In this document: positions 1-11,901 of the stretch, one piece after another | How the letters are laid out: every line of letters starts with the position of its first letter | Numbering within the stretch: the first letter of the stretch is position 1 | DNA from: Microstegium vimineum | Taxonomy: Eukaryota; Streptophyta; Magnoliopsida; Poales; Poaceae | DNA length: 64,000 nt | Assembly: GCA_022036555.1 (NCBI GenBank) | Contig: CM039126.1 | Location: 29,600,025 to 29,664,024 of the forward strand | Direction of reading: 5' to 3' | The notes under the pieces: generated by a model | Database searches by the model: none | Told to the model about the DNA's origin: nothing | Seen by the model: only the letters and a program-made list of their open reading frames with translations | Translations under genes and position numbers: made by a program

Positions 1-946
1 CATAACTATCTTTATTTATTTTTCTATGAGCTTTGATTTGCTCATCATTTTTTTAAAAAAACTTGGGACCTTCATGTGCCCCTATATTTTTTCTTTTTCA
101 TATTTTCATAATTTTGCATAGTCTATGTCTCATTTACTAGCAACATACTAGAGAGAAAATTTTCTATTAGAACATGGAGCACGAACTATGTGGAAAATGT
201 AACGCATGTTTCTGCGTACTTCCAGTGTAGAAGCAGCATATATATGTGGTGTGTACGTGATCTTGATCTTGGGAGCATGATAAATCTCTCAACATGGGTC
301 ACAAAACTTGACAAAATTCAACACAAAGCAAGCAGCTTATGTAGAAAGCTTTTATCATGAAAGAGCATATATGGCATTGGTAGGAATTCTTATCATTGAG
401 GAACAAAAAGTGTTTTTGTCATTTTAATAAATAAAACTCCGATAGTCATTCTTATTTAGAACAACATGGTAGCAGCTCTTGTCTTGTTATATCATGTCTA
501 ACAACAACTTAGACTTAGTTACAACATTTGCAACCCATAAAAGTTTTAGGTTCATGATGGTTTCTTTTAAGCCAAGTAATCCATACTTAGAGAAATATCA
601 AGTTGTAAACTGAGTACTAGAGAAACATTTAGTAGAGCAAATATTCATCATTTCCACAAGGGAGATAGATATTTATGGAACAAATTTAATCTAAAGGAAA
701 TAAACATAATTAATTGATAGGGAAACATTTTTGTTGTTTTTTAAAGAAGGAATTACAAAAAAAGAAATGTAGAAATATAATGTTGGAATTAAAACTACGA
801 AAATTAAATTGCAAAATTAAAATGCTGAAAATTAAAACTTACGTTAGTGGGAGGGGGAACCTCCCCCAAGCTTATTCCTTTTATGGTCCTGGTGGAGGGA
901 AATGCATTGGATGCATTCCCTGCTGGGCGTAGAACATAGCCCATTG
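1..946 (-). other. Element C 3' noncoding tail
   Basis: AT-rich, without a credible gene. It resembles the 3' noncoding tail of element F at about 49400-50110: both contain a run around a GCGTACTTC motif followed by similar text, then a polypurine-like AAGCTTGGGGGAG motif beside a G-run/C-run hairpin. The similarity places this stretch between the last ORF and the 3' LTR of C. The small plus-strand ORF at 714-932 is not supported. Confidence 0.6.
849..873 (-). other. PPT-like motif with G/C hairpin in element C
   Basis: On the minus strand the motif AAGCTTGGGGGAGG is followed by a complementary run. The plus strand shows GGGAGG (849-854), a GGGAA loop and CCTCCC (860-865). The same arrangement, AGCTTGGGGGAG beside a hairpin, occurs in element F at 50088-50108. 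AAGCTTGGGGGAG is also the true PPT of F next to its 3' LTR (48398-48411), so this may be a spare or central polypurine tract. Confidence 0.5.
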
Positions 947-1419
947 CTAGGCATTGTAATCTCTGATTGCTTGGACCCGTTGCTGATTTTGGACTGCATT
1001 TTGGTGGAGAGCTTCATGCTCCACTCGTAGCTCACCCACTTGATTAGTGAGTAGAGTCATGTCATGACGGAAATCACGGTAATCTCTTTCCTGTGAAGAA
1101 GCAAAAGAGAACCGTGCACTTTCGGCGTGTGATGATGATCTCTGGAATCCTCCGCTTGAGCTAGAAAATTGCATGGCACTGGTGACCACATCTTCTTCAT
1201 AGTCTGGTCCTAGGGATGTGCCTTCTTGCTATGCAGCATATGCCATGCTACGTGTCGCACATTGACCTGCAAAAATCCTATGTCCTTCTTGGGTGTCTAA
1301 GTTCAAGGTTAGTCATTTGCATTTATACAACTTAAGTCTCTCACAGGGGAGTGGAATCTTGACTATAGGTGAAGCGAACCAGGATTTCAAAACTTGAAAT
1401 ACTGACTCTCTTGCCTCTC
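947..1419 (-). pseudogene. Athila ORF-1-like gene of element C, downstream part
   Basis: Reading leftward from 1419, one frame continues with two stops and ends in a charged helical stretch of about 80 residues (947-1189). That stretch is rich in Glu, Gln and Arg and looks coiled-coil-like. It resumes the gene interrupted by the solo LTR E; the other part is at 6058-7028. The function of this plant-retrotransposon protein family (Athila ORF-1-like) is unknown. The two stops, one near 1310 and one near 1230, and the large insertion make it non-functional. Assignment rests on position and on continuity with the better recognised upstream part. Confidence 0.5.
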
Positions 1420-4400
1420 TGTGATAGTCCCAGGATACCTCAGCTATCATGGGCATCCACTTTTCAACTAATTACAAAGTCATACAACAACAGAGTACAA
1501 AAATAGAAGAAAACTAGACTAATTACAAGCCCTTTTGGGCCAAAGGTCAAACAAAACACCGAGGCTCTAATCACAGCAGTGAAGCTTGGCGAAACTCCAA
1601 TCCACAGGCATCCTTGAGAGAAGGCCACAAACCAACTACTATTCTCAACATCACTGCAAGTCAAGAAATCTGCACACCGCCAGATGTGTGCAGGCCATGG
1701 TCAGCACCGATGAGCTTTAGTGGAAAAGTAGAAAACAAGGGGATCTGGCGATCTTAATAGTTTGGCCATAGTTTGCATCCTAGCGCATGTAGAAAAGCTT
1801 CAATAAGTATAAATAATATTTCTTCTCAAAGTCCCAACCCACATTCTCAGTCTCACCACTCATCATCACATCTCACCACTCATCATCCCTCACACCATCC
1901 TCATACTCTCAGTCTAGGCGATGAGGCGGCCTCCGCACGCCCCTCATCTCAACGGCCTCAAGCCGGACCTATCCTCGGGGGAGAAAAGCAGCACAGGAGA
2001 AGACTAGCAGGATGAAACAGTCCACAGGAATGATCATGATCCAGATCGCGACTATACGTATAGATTTAACTCTGCAGAGTGTGTACACCTGTATCCAACA
2101 GGATCACCATCATCGACCGTGGCCGCGGTCTAGGCAAACACCGCTCAAGAACTAGCACATTCCTCACCAGACTGCCCCAAGTGGAGTAGCATACGGCACG
2201 ACGCATACGCTTGGGATCGTGATTAGGGTAGCCAGAACGACCATCAGCATCCTTCTCACTGTGCTCCTAGGCATCACCCCGTGCACCTCTGCTCCCACAG
2301 AACTGGCTTAGTCCGCACTAACCCAACAGAACAGGCCCCACCTCATATAGGGCCTGTGGCGTGCACGTTTGACAAAGTCCCATGTTCCAGGCATCAACCC
2401 ACAAACGGTTCCTATATGGCCAGAGCAAGCACCATCCACCAATACCACGTGGCCCACCTCTCATGGGTAGCCACCACCACAACACCTGTCACAAATCCAA
2501 CATATCCATCATATCCACAAGAACCAAAACCGGGGCACTCCATGCACCCAGTGCACCCCTCTAGTATAAATCCTCTCACTCCGGCCAATATCTCCAAAGA
2601 AACAGGTCAAGGCAAGGAATATGTCCAGAACTCCTCAATCACCACCACCCACTCGGGATTCAACGCTTCCGTCGCACTAACATACCATCCATCTCACGGG
2701 GAAGCCTCGTGGCAACCCAAAATCCACCAACCCCATCACCAACCAGCCATCACACATCACATAACAAGGCATATATGTAATTATGATGGAAGTAAATGCA
2801 AGCAAGCAGGTAGGCAATTTATAAGTGCGAGCGCGAAGCTGGGTAATAGGGTGAAGGGGTTTCAATCAAGGCAATCAAGGCTCAGGCAATAGCATGCATC
2901 ACATATACTAGCAAAATGAATAAATATAAAGCGCTAGCCATCTACTTTGCAATGCCTAATAGGATTCTCTAAGTAAAGTACTGCCATGACACCTGCGATG
3001 TCGAGGAAGTAGTGGTACGCATCTCCTGAAGTCGAGGTCGACCACCATCAGGGTCCATCGCCTCCGGGCTCATCGTTGAATCCATCCGAGCTCGAGTCGT
3101 CGCTACGCGAGAAAAATGCCGAGAACGGCCACCAATAAGAAGCAATAAAACCACGATAAAGACCTAACTCAGCTAGACTCAAAACTGCACTAGGGGTAGA
3201 GAAAGATTTTAGGAAAATTATGAAACTAGTTTCATAATTTTTGGAGCTGGGATGAATATTTTGTGAATTTAGAGGTGGGAGTGAGTTAAAAAGGAGAATA
3301 GAAAAAGGGAAAAGGCCAAGGATCAGCTGGGCCTGCTTGGCTGGGCCATGAGCGTGCAACTTGGTCTGGGCTGCTGGCGATACTGCCGTGCTTCCTTTCT
3401 GTAGTTGAATACAGGAAGGGAGCAGAGATATATGTGGCCAGGTGTTCGACGAAAAGCCGGAATGGCTGCTCAGGCCTGTCGGCGTCGTCGCGAGCCTAAG
3501 CCGGTGGTGGAGGTGTCGCGTGCAGGTGCTCAGATGGCGGTCCCGGCCACAAGCTTGGTCATGGCCATGGCAGGTGCTTGCGGCCATGCCCATCGGTGCT
3601 CGTCGGAAAGCCGTGAACCGTTGTGTGCGCTTGGCTCCCGCCGGTACTCCATCCCGGCGGCTCCTGTGCATGACTGCGCTGGTGGTGCGACGGCGAGGCA
3701 AAGGCCGGGCCGGTGATGTGCTGTGCAGGTGTGCTCTCGGTGCGAGAACTGCAGGCCGGTGCGCGTGCTCTCGCGACACAGACTCGTGACGAAAACAAGG
3801 CAACAGCGGCACGAAGGCTGGATGGACATGAATAGTACAACAGGGCAAGGTGATGGCGTGTGCTTACCACGGGAAGGCAAAGGTCGGTTCTGTGTTCGTG
3901 CGTGTGTAGGCAGCATGGTGGAGCTTGGTCGTGCGGTCGTGCGGGCTGTGGCGAGCGCGAACGCGAGCTCGACCGTGAACGGCCGCGGGCAGTGCTATGG
4001 CGAGGCCAAAAGGTGGGACCTGGGCTGTGCTCTGTGAGCTACGGACAACCGGGCGACGTGCTTGTGCCGGTCAGTGGCCGTGGGTGGCCACCAGAACGGC
4101 TCTGCGCTCCAGCAGGGACGGCATGCCGGCACGAAGGACGGGACAGACAGCCAAGTCGTAGAAAAAGGAGTGCTTGGGATCAGAGATTGCTCACCGGCGG
4201 GCTCGACGCCGGAAGGTCGCGCGGGGCAGGTCGGGGTCAGCGCAGGCAGAGCGTCGCGGTCGTGGCGAGGACGTCGTGCACGCGCGCTCGCTATTCAGCG
4301 CAGGGCTCCGGCCGGTGTCGATGGTTTCTGGAGGTTCGATCCTGCACCAAAGGCTGTGGCTTGAGCCGGTCTCGGGTGCATCCAGGGAGATACCGTGAAA

Positions 4401-6057
4401 AAGGTGGAAGCTGCCATGGAAAAGGGCTCACCGGTGGCGCACCGTTGAAGGAGTTTGGTGGCGCGGTGGCAGTGGCTTGACGTCGGGGACGGCGTGGTCG
4501 ACGTCGCGACGAGGCGCTGGATGTGGCGCGGCTGCAGGGTCGACGGGGCTTGGCGCGGTCGACGTCGCGGCCCTCCGCCAACGGCGCGGCCACGGCGGAG
4601 CAGGACGACGTCGTGGCGAGGACGGGGATGCGGGCGAACGCGACGTCGCGGCTTGCCGTGGTGCCGGGGTGCTGCTTCTGCACTATGGCGAGGCCATGGT
4701 TGGCATCGGGGTGGCCTTGGCCTTGGCGTTCTTGGACAGGGGAAGAAGACAAGGGGTGGAGGAGCCTTGTGGCGGTGGCGGTAGGAGGGAGATGGCAAGG
4801 AGCGTCGAGAGCTCGGCTTTTATAGCCAAAGGCTAGGGCGCCGGAACTCCTGGGCGTCCGTGCCCGTAGATGGGACGACCGGTGTACGTGCCGTGCATCC
4901 GAGGCCGGGTGCTCGGGAATCTTCGCGAATGCCACCGCTGGAGCGGGTTGCGGTGTCGGTCCGGGGCAGTCAAGGTGACGCGCAGGTGGGGTCCGCGCTC
5001 TCGTCCTGCTGCTTCGGCGAGAGGGACGGAAAGCAGGGAGCGAGGACAGAAAGCAGGGTACGGAGGAGGAAGACGACACTGTTGCGGGCAAAAGAAACGG
5101 AGCAGTCGACGGAAGGAGACGGAGGAACGGCATCTTCTATTTCCCCTTCTCCACCTGCGGCTGATGCGCGGGTCCCACGGGAGCAGGTGCCGGTGATTCC
5201 CAGTTTCCCACCAGCACGAGCTGCGCACGTGAGCAGAGGTAGGGCGCAAGGCGACTCGCGCCGGCGCTGGCTCTTCCCATTGGTGTGTTGTTCACGCGAG
5301 AGGATGCGAGGAGTGCTGGGCTTTGCTGGGCTGGGCCGCAGAAAGGAAATGGAGGCCGGCTGGGCGAATTCGGAGGGAAAATCTAATAGCCTGGAGCTGA
5401 CGTGCGGGCGGGGCATTGGCTGGTCCATGCCTCCAGATATGTACGTGAGCCGGTACAGCCCCAAGGCATAGAAGCATGCAACGGCCAAATACATGATTCA
5501 CGCATTAAGCAAACGGGCACAGGAGCATGCAGGCGTGTAGAGTGCTGACGTAACTCGAGCAGGCTATTTAGCAAAAGGAAATTAGGAAGGAGAGAGCTGA
5601 GTCTCGTGACTAGGAGATTAAAGGACTTTTCAATATTTAGATCAAGGGATTTAGAAAGACAGACTACCTCCAAGCACAAACAGGAAAGACCCAAATCATA
5701 CATGCATCTGTACTACATGCCATTCACAAATATTTATAAACTCAATTTGAAGGAGATAAGCTAGAGTTATGTTTTCAGGTTTTAGGAATTATAAATCATG
5801 GGTACGAGTTGCATCAACCAAGGTTTTAATTTTTATTGAAAACATTTTATTTGAAAGCATCCCTTGTCACGTCGGTGATCAGTCTTCATGACAAGTGATT
5901 TGTTGTAAATGGTTTTATAGTTCTTAATTTTGAATTCAGAGCGGAAAGAGAAAACATTTGAATTGCATTTGAACTAACTTTTACATGCAACACACATTGC
6001 AACCAAAATTTTTGAAAGTCGGGATTTTTGCATTACACGGAATTACAGGATGTTACA
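1420..6057 (-). repeat. Element E: large solo LTR (Tekay/Del-like), minus strand
   Basis: On the minus strand it starts TGTAACATCC at 6057 and ends GGGACTATCACA at 1420, giving TGT...ACA ends and a length of 4638 bp. The first 600 bp are AT-rich, the middle (about 3400-5400) is very GC-rich, and a TATA box lies in the GC-rich part, as in the better defined LTRs D and J. No PBS, PPT or coding domain adjoins either end, and both flanks are Athila ORF-1-like sequence of element C, hence a solo LTR. A 5-bp target duplication is not seen: CTCTC on the left, ATAGG on the right. It may therefore be the product of recombination between different copies, or one boundary may be slightly off. Confidence 0.55.
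4817..4824 (-). promoter_or_regulatory. TATA box in solo LTR E
   Basis: The minus strand reads TATAAAAG within GGCTATAAAAGCCGAG, about 1.2 kb downstream of the LTR 5' end, at the edge of the GC-rich block. This is the expected position for the retrotransposon promoter at the U3/R junction. Confidence 0.55.
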
Positions 6058-7028
6058 ATAGGGTCACTAGACATGTAGATGATAGAATTATTTGGTCCAT
6101 AAGCCAACATGTGACCTTGCACAAAGTAAGACATGTCTAAGACAGTCCTAGGTGTGTCTAGGAAAAAATTATAATCATCAAGTTGAGACCAATTTCACAA
6201 AAACTTGGTGATCATGGAGGTGAATTCAAAGGGGTCTTTTCTTTTAACGGCTGAACACCAGTGATCTACCATGGTCCTAACAGGAATAACAAGAATCTTG
6301 TTTACCATGGCAAAAAGTATTCTTAGCTCATTATTCGTTATGATTCTCACATCATCTCTAGGGAACAAGGTTATTCCTATCCAACGATGCATGAAATGTA
6401 GTGTGGGATTATGAATTTCATTTGTCCGTGGGTATCTAGCACTATCTTTTCCAGAGATTTGTTTCCAAAAATCACGTCTATTATACCCCTGGGTAGCATG
6501 TTCAAGATTAACAACACATTTTCTCTACACCCAAGAATAAGACCAAATTCTTTGTAGGTAAAAGTAAGTGAATGATTAAGCAACCGGAAAGTAAGCCTTT
6601 GTGCATTTGTGTTGACTGTGCTTAGGAACTCTATAGTTAATTCCTAGGTCTAGCCCCATTTTTGCTAAGAGGGTAGGATCAATTACCTTGGTGTGCTCGT
6701 AGTCACGTACCTTCAGTTTGTTGAACGTGGTCATCTCATGAGGTGTGAGATGAATGCCGGTTTTAGGATCAATGACCCATGATGATTGATCTTCCAAAAT
6801 ATCGGCCGGTTCGTAATGACCGGTACTAGGATGTTCTTGCTCGTACTCACCATGGCTAGCACTGCTAGCAATGATTTCGGTGGCACCCGAACCGTGCATT
6901 GAATCGTGCCTTGAATCAATTGACATGATCTCCGTACCTTGAGATGAGCTTCCTCCCCGGGAGTTTTTGGAAGAACTCCCACTAATTGAACTACGTGCCT
7001 TCTTGAGTGCTTTCTTGAGGGACTTCAT
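6058..7028 (-). pseudogene. Athila ORF-1-like gene of element C, upstream part
   Basis: The start is the ATG at 7026-7028, opening MKSLKKALKKA and a Ser-rich basic segment. An acidic and Ser-rich linker follows, then a block with PTLLAKMGLDLGINY. After a frameshift near 6590-6580 comes the recognisable core, with DFWKQISGK, then EIHNPTLHFMHRWIGITLF and LFAMVNK. The order and motifs match the Athila ORF-1 (PF03078-like) family of plant gypsy elements; its function is unknown. The reading frame shifts at least twice (near 6590 and 6390) and ends at a stop near 6195, and the gene is cut by solo LTR E at 6057. It follows the protease gene with no RT or integrase in between, which is unusual for a complete Athila. 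Confidence 0.6.
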
Positions 7029-7052
7029 CTTATGACAAAGGGATACTACCAC

Positions 7053-8174
7053 TCTGACAAAGCTTATTGGCTAATGATCGTACCCCTTCCCTTGATTAGC
7101 GGTGAGGCTTATCAGAGAGGGATGGCAAGGATTTTTAGCTCGTGGACATGTTGGTCGAGTGTTTGTGCTTGGAAGAGCCTCTCTGCCTGTGTACATATAG
7201 CCAGGAGGAGGAGGAGTGCTGGGTGCACTAAGACCAGGTCGGTCGATCCCCTACTGTGCTCTCTGAGTGCACTACTTTACAGGATAGTGGAGCACAAGAG
7301 AGATGCCAGACAAGGATGGGATTGGAGGGTGTAATGCCATATCGGCCGATCACGATAGGGTAGCTTTGGTGATGGAGATTGCACCATGCCAACTGTGAAT
7401 GGGAATGGGGAGCAAGGAAATGACAGGAACCATTTGGCCATGTTGACCGACTCAAGCAAAGATGCTCTCTCCCTTGGTCTTGAGTGATTAGAGAAGAAGG
7501 ATGAATGTCATGATTATTTGATGTTTTGAGGAGCAAAAGCTAGGAAACAAGGAGGTGATGGAAGAGTGTGGATCCTTGTGATTAGTGAAGTGCTCTTGCC
7601 AGTATGCCTCTCGTGGAGCATCCAAGGATGGGCATGATTCTTTTGTGGCATGTGAGTGAAAGCATGGTGGGAGGCAAGGAAATGATGGAAAGGTCAAAGC
7701 CATATTGTCCGACTACCCCACAGGCTTCTGGCAGCATTTTCTTTGCCCTCTCTTGTAGGGATCTCAAACACGAGAAAAAGAGAGAAAGAGGAGTGATGTC
7801 AGGTCAGCCGATCACTACTTGTGGTCTTGGTTGCTAGCTCTGCACACACTCATGCATGGCACCTCGAGGCCAGGAATAATAGAGGGGATGGAGCCAAAAC
7901 CATGTCGGCCGACCCCACCCTGACCTCTAAAAGCTTTATCCTTTATGAACTAAGCTAATTGCTGATTTTAACATGTAGTGCAACTTTCGTGGGTGAAAAA
8001 TTCAAGGTTTAAAGGGTTAAATTGATTTTCACATTTCATTATGATGAAGCATGATTATGTTTTGAAATTAACAAGAAAAGTGATAATGCAATGAAGAAGA
8101 TTTCAGGAATTGAAAAAGAAAGTGAAAGTGATAATGCAATGAAGAAGATTTTAGTGGTTTGGAGCAGGATCATC
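7053..8174 (-). other. Element C noncoding spacer between protease and ORF-1
   Basis: About 1.1 kb with no credible ORF on either strand. Two features stand out. A short CpG-containing motif close to GTCGGCCGACC recurs at about 7237, 7343, 7435, 7700, 7803 and 7905. A direct repeat of about 25 bp (AGTGATAATGCAATGAAGAA plus flank) begins near 8080 and near 8128. The palindrome also recurs in C's LTR. Confidence 0.5.
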
Positions 8175-9159
8175 CTACTCTCTTGCCTGTCGGATTTGCT
8201 TGCGCGGTTTTGGAGGTGGAGGGGTGCATGGCCTGATCACTTTCTTTCGCCATACCCGTTTGGGTTTCACCCGAGGTTGTTGCTTCAGTTTTGTCAAGTG
8301 AGTATAATTAACGTAAGGATCAATTTCAAATACCTTGACTATGGAGCATTGCTCGGTTTTTGGCTTGAAGTGGAATATCTCCTAGGTTCCATTGATGTTG
8401 AATTGAATTTCTCTAGCTCCTACATCAATGTGTGCATTGGCGGTGTTGAGGAATGGCCTTCCTAGGATGAGTGGAGTCTTCTTATCTACTTCCATATCCA
8501 ACACCATGAAATCCACGGGGATGAAAAATTCTCGTATCTTGACGGGAATATTTTCGGCAATCCCCGCGGGGTAGCAAATCGATTGATCTGCTAGCCGCAA
8601 ACACATTGGTGCAAGGGACAAAGTAGTATGACTTAATTTATCAAATACTACCTTTGGCATGACGCTAACGCTTGCTCCCAAGTCGCAGAGTGCATGCTCG
8701 AACTGCTGAGTCCCGATGGAGCAATCAATGGTAGGACACCCTGGGTCCTTCTTCTTTAATGGAATTTGATTGAGTATAGCTGCGCTACATTCTTCCGTCA
8801 ACTTAATGACTTTGGTGGTGGGTAATGGCCTTTTGTTGTTGAGGATGTCCCGTAAATACTTGGCATAGGTTGGAACCTACATTGCATCAAGTAGGGGAAT
8901 ATGAATATATAATTGACGAATTACCTCAACGAACTTCCCAAATCGCTCATCTATAGATTGTCTTCTTGGCTTCTTCGGGAATGGTAGTAGTACGTTTGTG
9001 TCGTAGTACTCATGTGGGGCCGTTCTCCCATGGAACTTGATAGTCCTGGAGGGGTGCAAGTCCTTTTTCTTCGTCTTCATGTTGTTCTTCTGCTTCAACT
9101 TCTTTCTCCTTTCTTGTTGATTTTCCGGAAGTGTTAGGATGTGGTGGATCACGAGTGGT
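8175..9159 (-). pseudogene. Element C retropepsin (protease) region
   Basis: Minus-strand gag-pro downstream half. It opens with TTRDPPHP, the frame continued from gag across insertion A, and a damaged linker. The aspartic protease follows (8801-8382): KKDPGCPTIDCSIG, the active-site segment ALCDLGASVSVMP, then PVDFMVLDM and the LILGRPFLNTA motif. DLGA is the usual Athila form of the D-T/S-G triad. After a stop at 8382 the frame continues as FKPKTEQCSIVKVFEID and a Pro/Lys-rich tail to a TAG at 8175-8177. RT does not follow. Frameshifts before 8877 and the stop make it inactive. Only one protease domain is present here, in contrast to element F. Confidence 0.75.
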
Positions 9160-9164
9160 CTTAC

Positions 9165-9381
9165 TGTTGGGGATATTACCTCAGCATATCCCAAGGGACC
9201 TTATGGGCTTACCGACCAGAACATGGCCCAGCCCGCGAGGCCTTGCGGCATGCGACCAGCCCGTCGTGCTCGCTAAGGACTCCGAAGAAGTCTTGCTCGC
9301 CAAGGAAGATCCTAGTAGATAGACTCGGATCCCTTGCCTCAAGGGACCGATCATAATCTGTTAGGATATGGAAATTATAAC
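9165..9381 (+). repeat. Element A 5' LTR, left part
   Basis: The first 217 bp match the start of A's 3' LTR (27567-27620 and 35078 onward), including the block CCCGCGAGGCCTTGCGGC shared with 35090-35110. The LTR is interrupted after ATAAC (9377-9381) by element B and resumes at 19302. Confidence 0.85.
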
Positions 9382-10544
9382 TGTCGGATACCTGAGAATA
9401 GGGTACCCTAAACACCACACTTCGCAAAAACAAAATCACCCTCGGGGCCTCTCCGTCCCGTCCGAGCGGGGGTGACGTCACCCCCACAAGGGCTCTATGC
9501 CTCCACCCAACCAAGACAGGCACCGCTCCCTCGGAGGATCTTCCGCCTCGCCCGAGCATGGGTGACGTCACCGAGACGTCATCCATCCTCTATGGTTCTC
9601 CCACCTCGTCTGAGCTAGGGCGACGTTAGCCATGACGCCATCTACCCTCGGAGACACTACTGCCTCGTCCGAGCTAGCGAGGCATCATCCGTGATGCTAG
9701 CTTCCCTCAGAGGAGTTGCTACCACAACCAATCCATGGAATACCTGCCTATATTCAAAAGGTCCACAGTCCCTCTCGTCCTCAGGGATGGGGCTCCAAGG
9801 CATGGACCGCCATGGCTGCCCCTGTACCCTCCCTGCAGTGCAAGGTCCTGTGCGGCCTAACCGAGGACTGACGTTCACCATCCGCGAGCCATACCTCCGA
9901 TGGACACTTACACAGGGATTAGGGCGCTCTCAGCCCTGTACGACGGATCGCGGGGGTGCCTGGCCCTGTGCTGCCAACCCCCGCCCATACCCAAGTCAGG
10001 GAACAGCGGTGTTCCCAGTCATGAGGTGCATGGCTACAACTCCATCAAGGACGAATAGGGCCCGGGCGGCATGCCTACAGGTGTAATCTTCCCCGGCAAG
10101 GAAGGCGAACAGAAGCTAAAGCGCGCCCAAGTCTACAGCCCCGGTCGGGCCCACGTTTCTCTCTCTCCCCCTCTACTGTACTCCTCCATCTCTCCCTATG
10201 TATAAAGGGGCAGAATGGACCTCCAGTCTCTCTCTCTCGACATTCTTAGAGTCCTCTCGACTCATTCACACACCCTTGTGCTTGCATTCACGCGAGCTCT
10301 CACCAGAACCAAGAACGTATACGCACGAGACTTGGGAACTAGCTTCCCTCTCTCACCATAGCTTGTAGCTCCCCTCTACGAGCTCTCCACGCTCGGTAAC
10401 GTGACTCGACAGAACACTGGACGTAGGGCATTCGTGCCTGAACCAGTATAAAACGTGTGTTCTCCGAGCGTAGCCATCCGATCTCCGACACGCTTAGAAA
10501 TTTACTCGTTGGCTGTCTAGACCCCGCCATTTTAGACACTGACA
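9382..10544 (+). repeat. Element B 5' LTR
   Basis: 1163 bp, TGTCGGATACC at the start and ACACTGACA at the end. It matches 18136-19296. By hand, the first 240 bp or so show about eight differences between the two LTRs, many at CG sites, as expected from deamination of methylated DNA. The inner region carries several CCTCG/TCCGAG repeats and GGGTGACGTCACCC palindromes (CRE-like TGACGTCA). Confidence 0.9.
10201..10207 (+). promoter_or_regulatory. TATA box, element B 5' LTR
   Basis: TATAAAG downstream of a C/T-rich stretch and upstream of a CTCTCTCTCTCGAC segment. The matching site in the 3' LTR is at 18953-18959. Confidence 0.6.
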
Positions 10545-10546
10545 GT

Positions 10547-10564
10547 TGGCGCGCCAGGTAGGGG
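10547..10564 (+). other. Primer binding site of element B
   Basis: TGGCGCGCCAGGTAGGGG, two bases after the LTR end. Element A carries the same sequence at 19570-19586. The priming tRNA was not identified. Confidence 0.75.
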
Positions 10565-10599
10565 CACTTTGTGTGTCACCCATATTTTGAAGTATCGGA

Positions 10600-11900
10600 T
10601 GGCATCTCGCCACATCGATTTCGCTACGGGCTCCATCGTTTGTTTTTGTAGCCTGAACTTCCAGTGCCACGGGCAGGGGGCTGACCTAGTCCTCCGTCGC
10701 CCACATCATCCTCCGAGGTAGCCGTGGACGCCATCTCGGCATCCATGGCCCACCTTGGCCTGCCTCCTTCCGGGGGGCGAATCGCTCCAAGGACAACCAT
10801 CTCACGAGCAGACTACCCCGAGTTCGAGCGTCAGCTCGACACCCTGATGGGTCCCTAGCCGACCCAGGGGTCCCTGCACAACCTCTACTTCACGTTCGCC
10901 AACGTAACGGCGTAGCTCGCGGGAGGACAGCCGCTCTCCCCTGGGCTCATCAATGCGCCCGTCGCAAGGGTGCTACCGCATGACATGCGGAATGTCGCCG
11001 CGTCGTACTTGGAGGCAGTGGCGCGGGTTTCCGTGCCGACCCTGCGAAGGGGACATGCATCGGGCTTGCGTCCCACCATCTCCGGTCCGTCTCCGACCTC
11101 CTCACAAGTTCGGAGGCCACCTCATGCGCCTGCTCCAGCCACGGCAGCGTCGACCTCTGGGAGCCCCTGGACTTCAAAGGTCTGGGCGATAAGGAGGCCT
11201 TATATGGTTTCCTACACGCCAGCGACTACTTGCTCGACTCCGGCTCGAGCGACCACAGCGCGGGCTGTGGCCGCGAGTGCTTCATGTGCGACCCACTGCC
11301 ACCCGGAGCCGCTGTCGACCCCATCCTCATTGAGGATGGGGATGACGATGGCGATGGCGTCCACACTCTCGTCGACAGGGCAAGATCACCGGCACCCGCC
11401 CCACGGGGCGATCCTTAATCCTCGGGGGCTCAACGGCGCTACCTGGAAGAACTCCGCGACATGGAGCGGAAGCTCGCGGAAGGGCAGCGATGAGTAACGT
11501 TCGAATGCGAGCAGCTCGAGCGCGAAACTACCAGGGCCCCCGGAGAGCCCCATGCTCGCAGGGAGGCCCGAGCTGTGCACCAGCTCATCATCAACGATGA
11601 GCATGACTCACCATAGTTCGCGCGGGCAAGTCAGAACATTGCAGCAGCAGCGATGCTGCTCCGCAACCTCGTGGTCCCAGACACTCTCGAGGGAAAGCTC
11701 GCTCACGAGGAGCTGAAGTCCCTCCTGGGGCGCGCCGCGGCTTAGCAGGCCGAGAGCTCCACATCGCGGAGGCGCGGGCTTAACCCCAGCCATCAGGTTG
11801 ACCCGACGCCCAACGACCGTGAGGGCTCGGTTCTCCAGGATCCCGCACCGGTTGAACGCCGACGTCTGACGGTTCACACTCACGTAGGCGACGAATGCGA
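10600..11900 (+). pseudogene. Element B gag remnant
   Basis: Gag-like pieces are scattered over three frames: MASRHIDFATGS near 10600, DMRNVAASYLEA near 10980, DYLLDSGSSDHSAG near 11225, and a coiled-coil-like arm with SQNIAAAAMLLRNL near 11630 and EELKSLLGRAA near 11715. Stops and frameshifts separate them. The central capsid domain expected for Tat gags (the usual LPPGSI/WLE-type region) is not found between 11760 and 11900; the sequence passes straight to a short basic linker before the protease. I infer a deletion of several hundred bases. Confidence 0.65.
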
Positions 11901-11901
11901 C

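Noticed and set aside
1773..2015. His/Ser-rich ORF
   Set aside because: Produced by a CATCACCACT-type low-complexity run inside E.
2281..2892. 203-codon plus-strand ORF
   Set aside because: It lies in solo LTR E, is rich in His/Pro/Thr from low-complexity DNA, and has no domain or matching frame elsewhere.
3048..5494. Many overlapping long ORFs on both strands (for example 3048-3848, 3860-4480, 4291-5133)
   Set aside because: They sit in the GC-rich heart of solo LTR E, where stops are rare. Arg/Pro/Ala-rich translations in every frame indicate composition, not genes.
7032..7837. Small ORFs in the spacer of element C
   Set aside because: Short, on both strands, with no motif; the spacer is a repeated-motif noncoding region.
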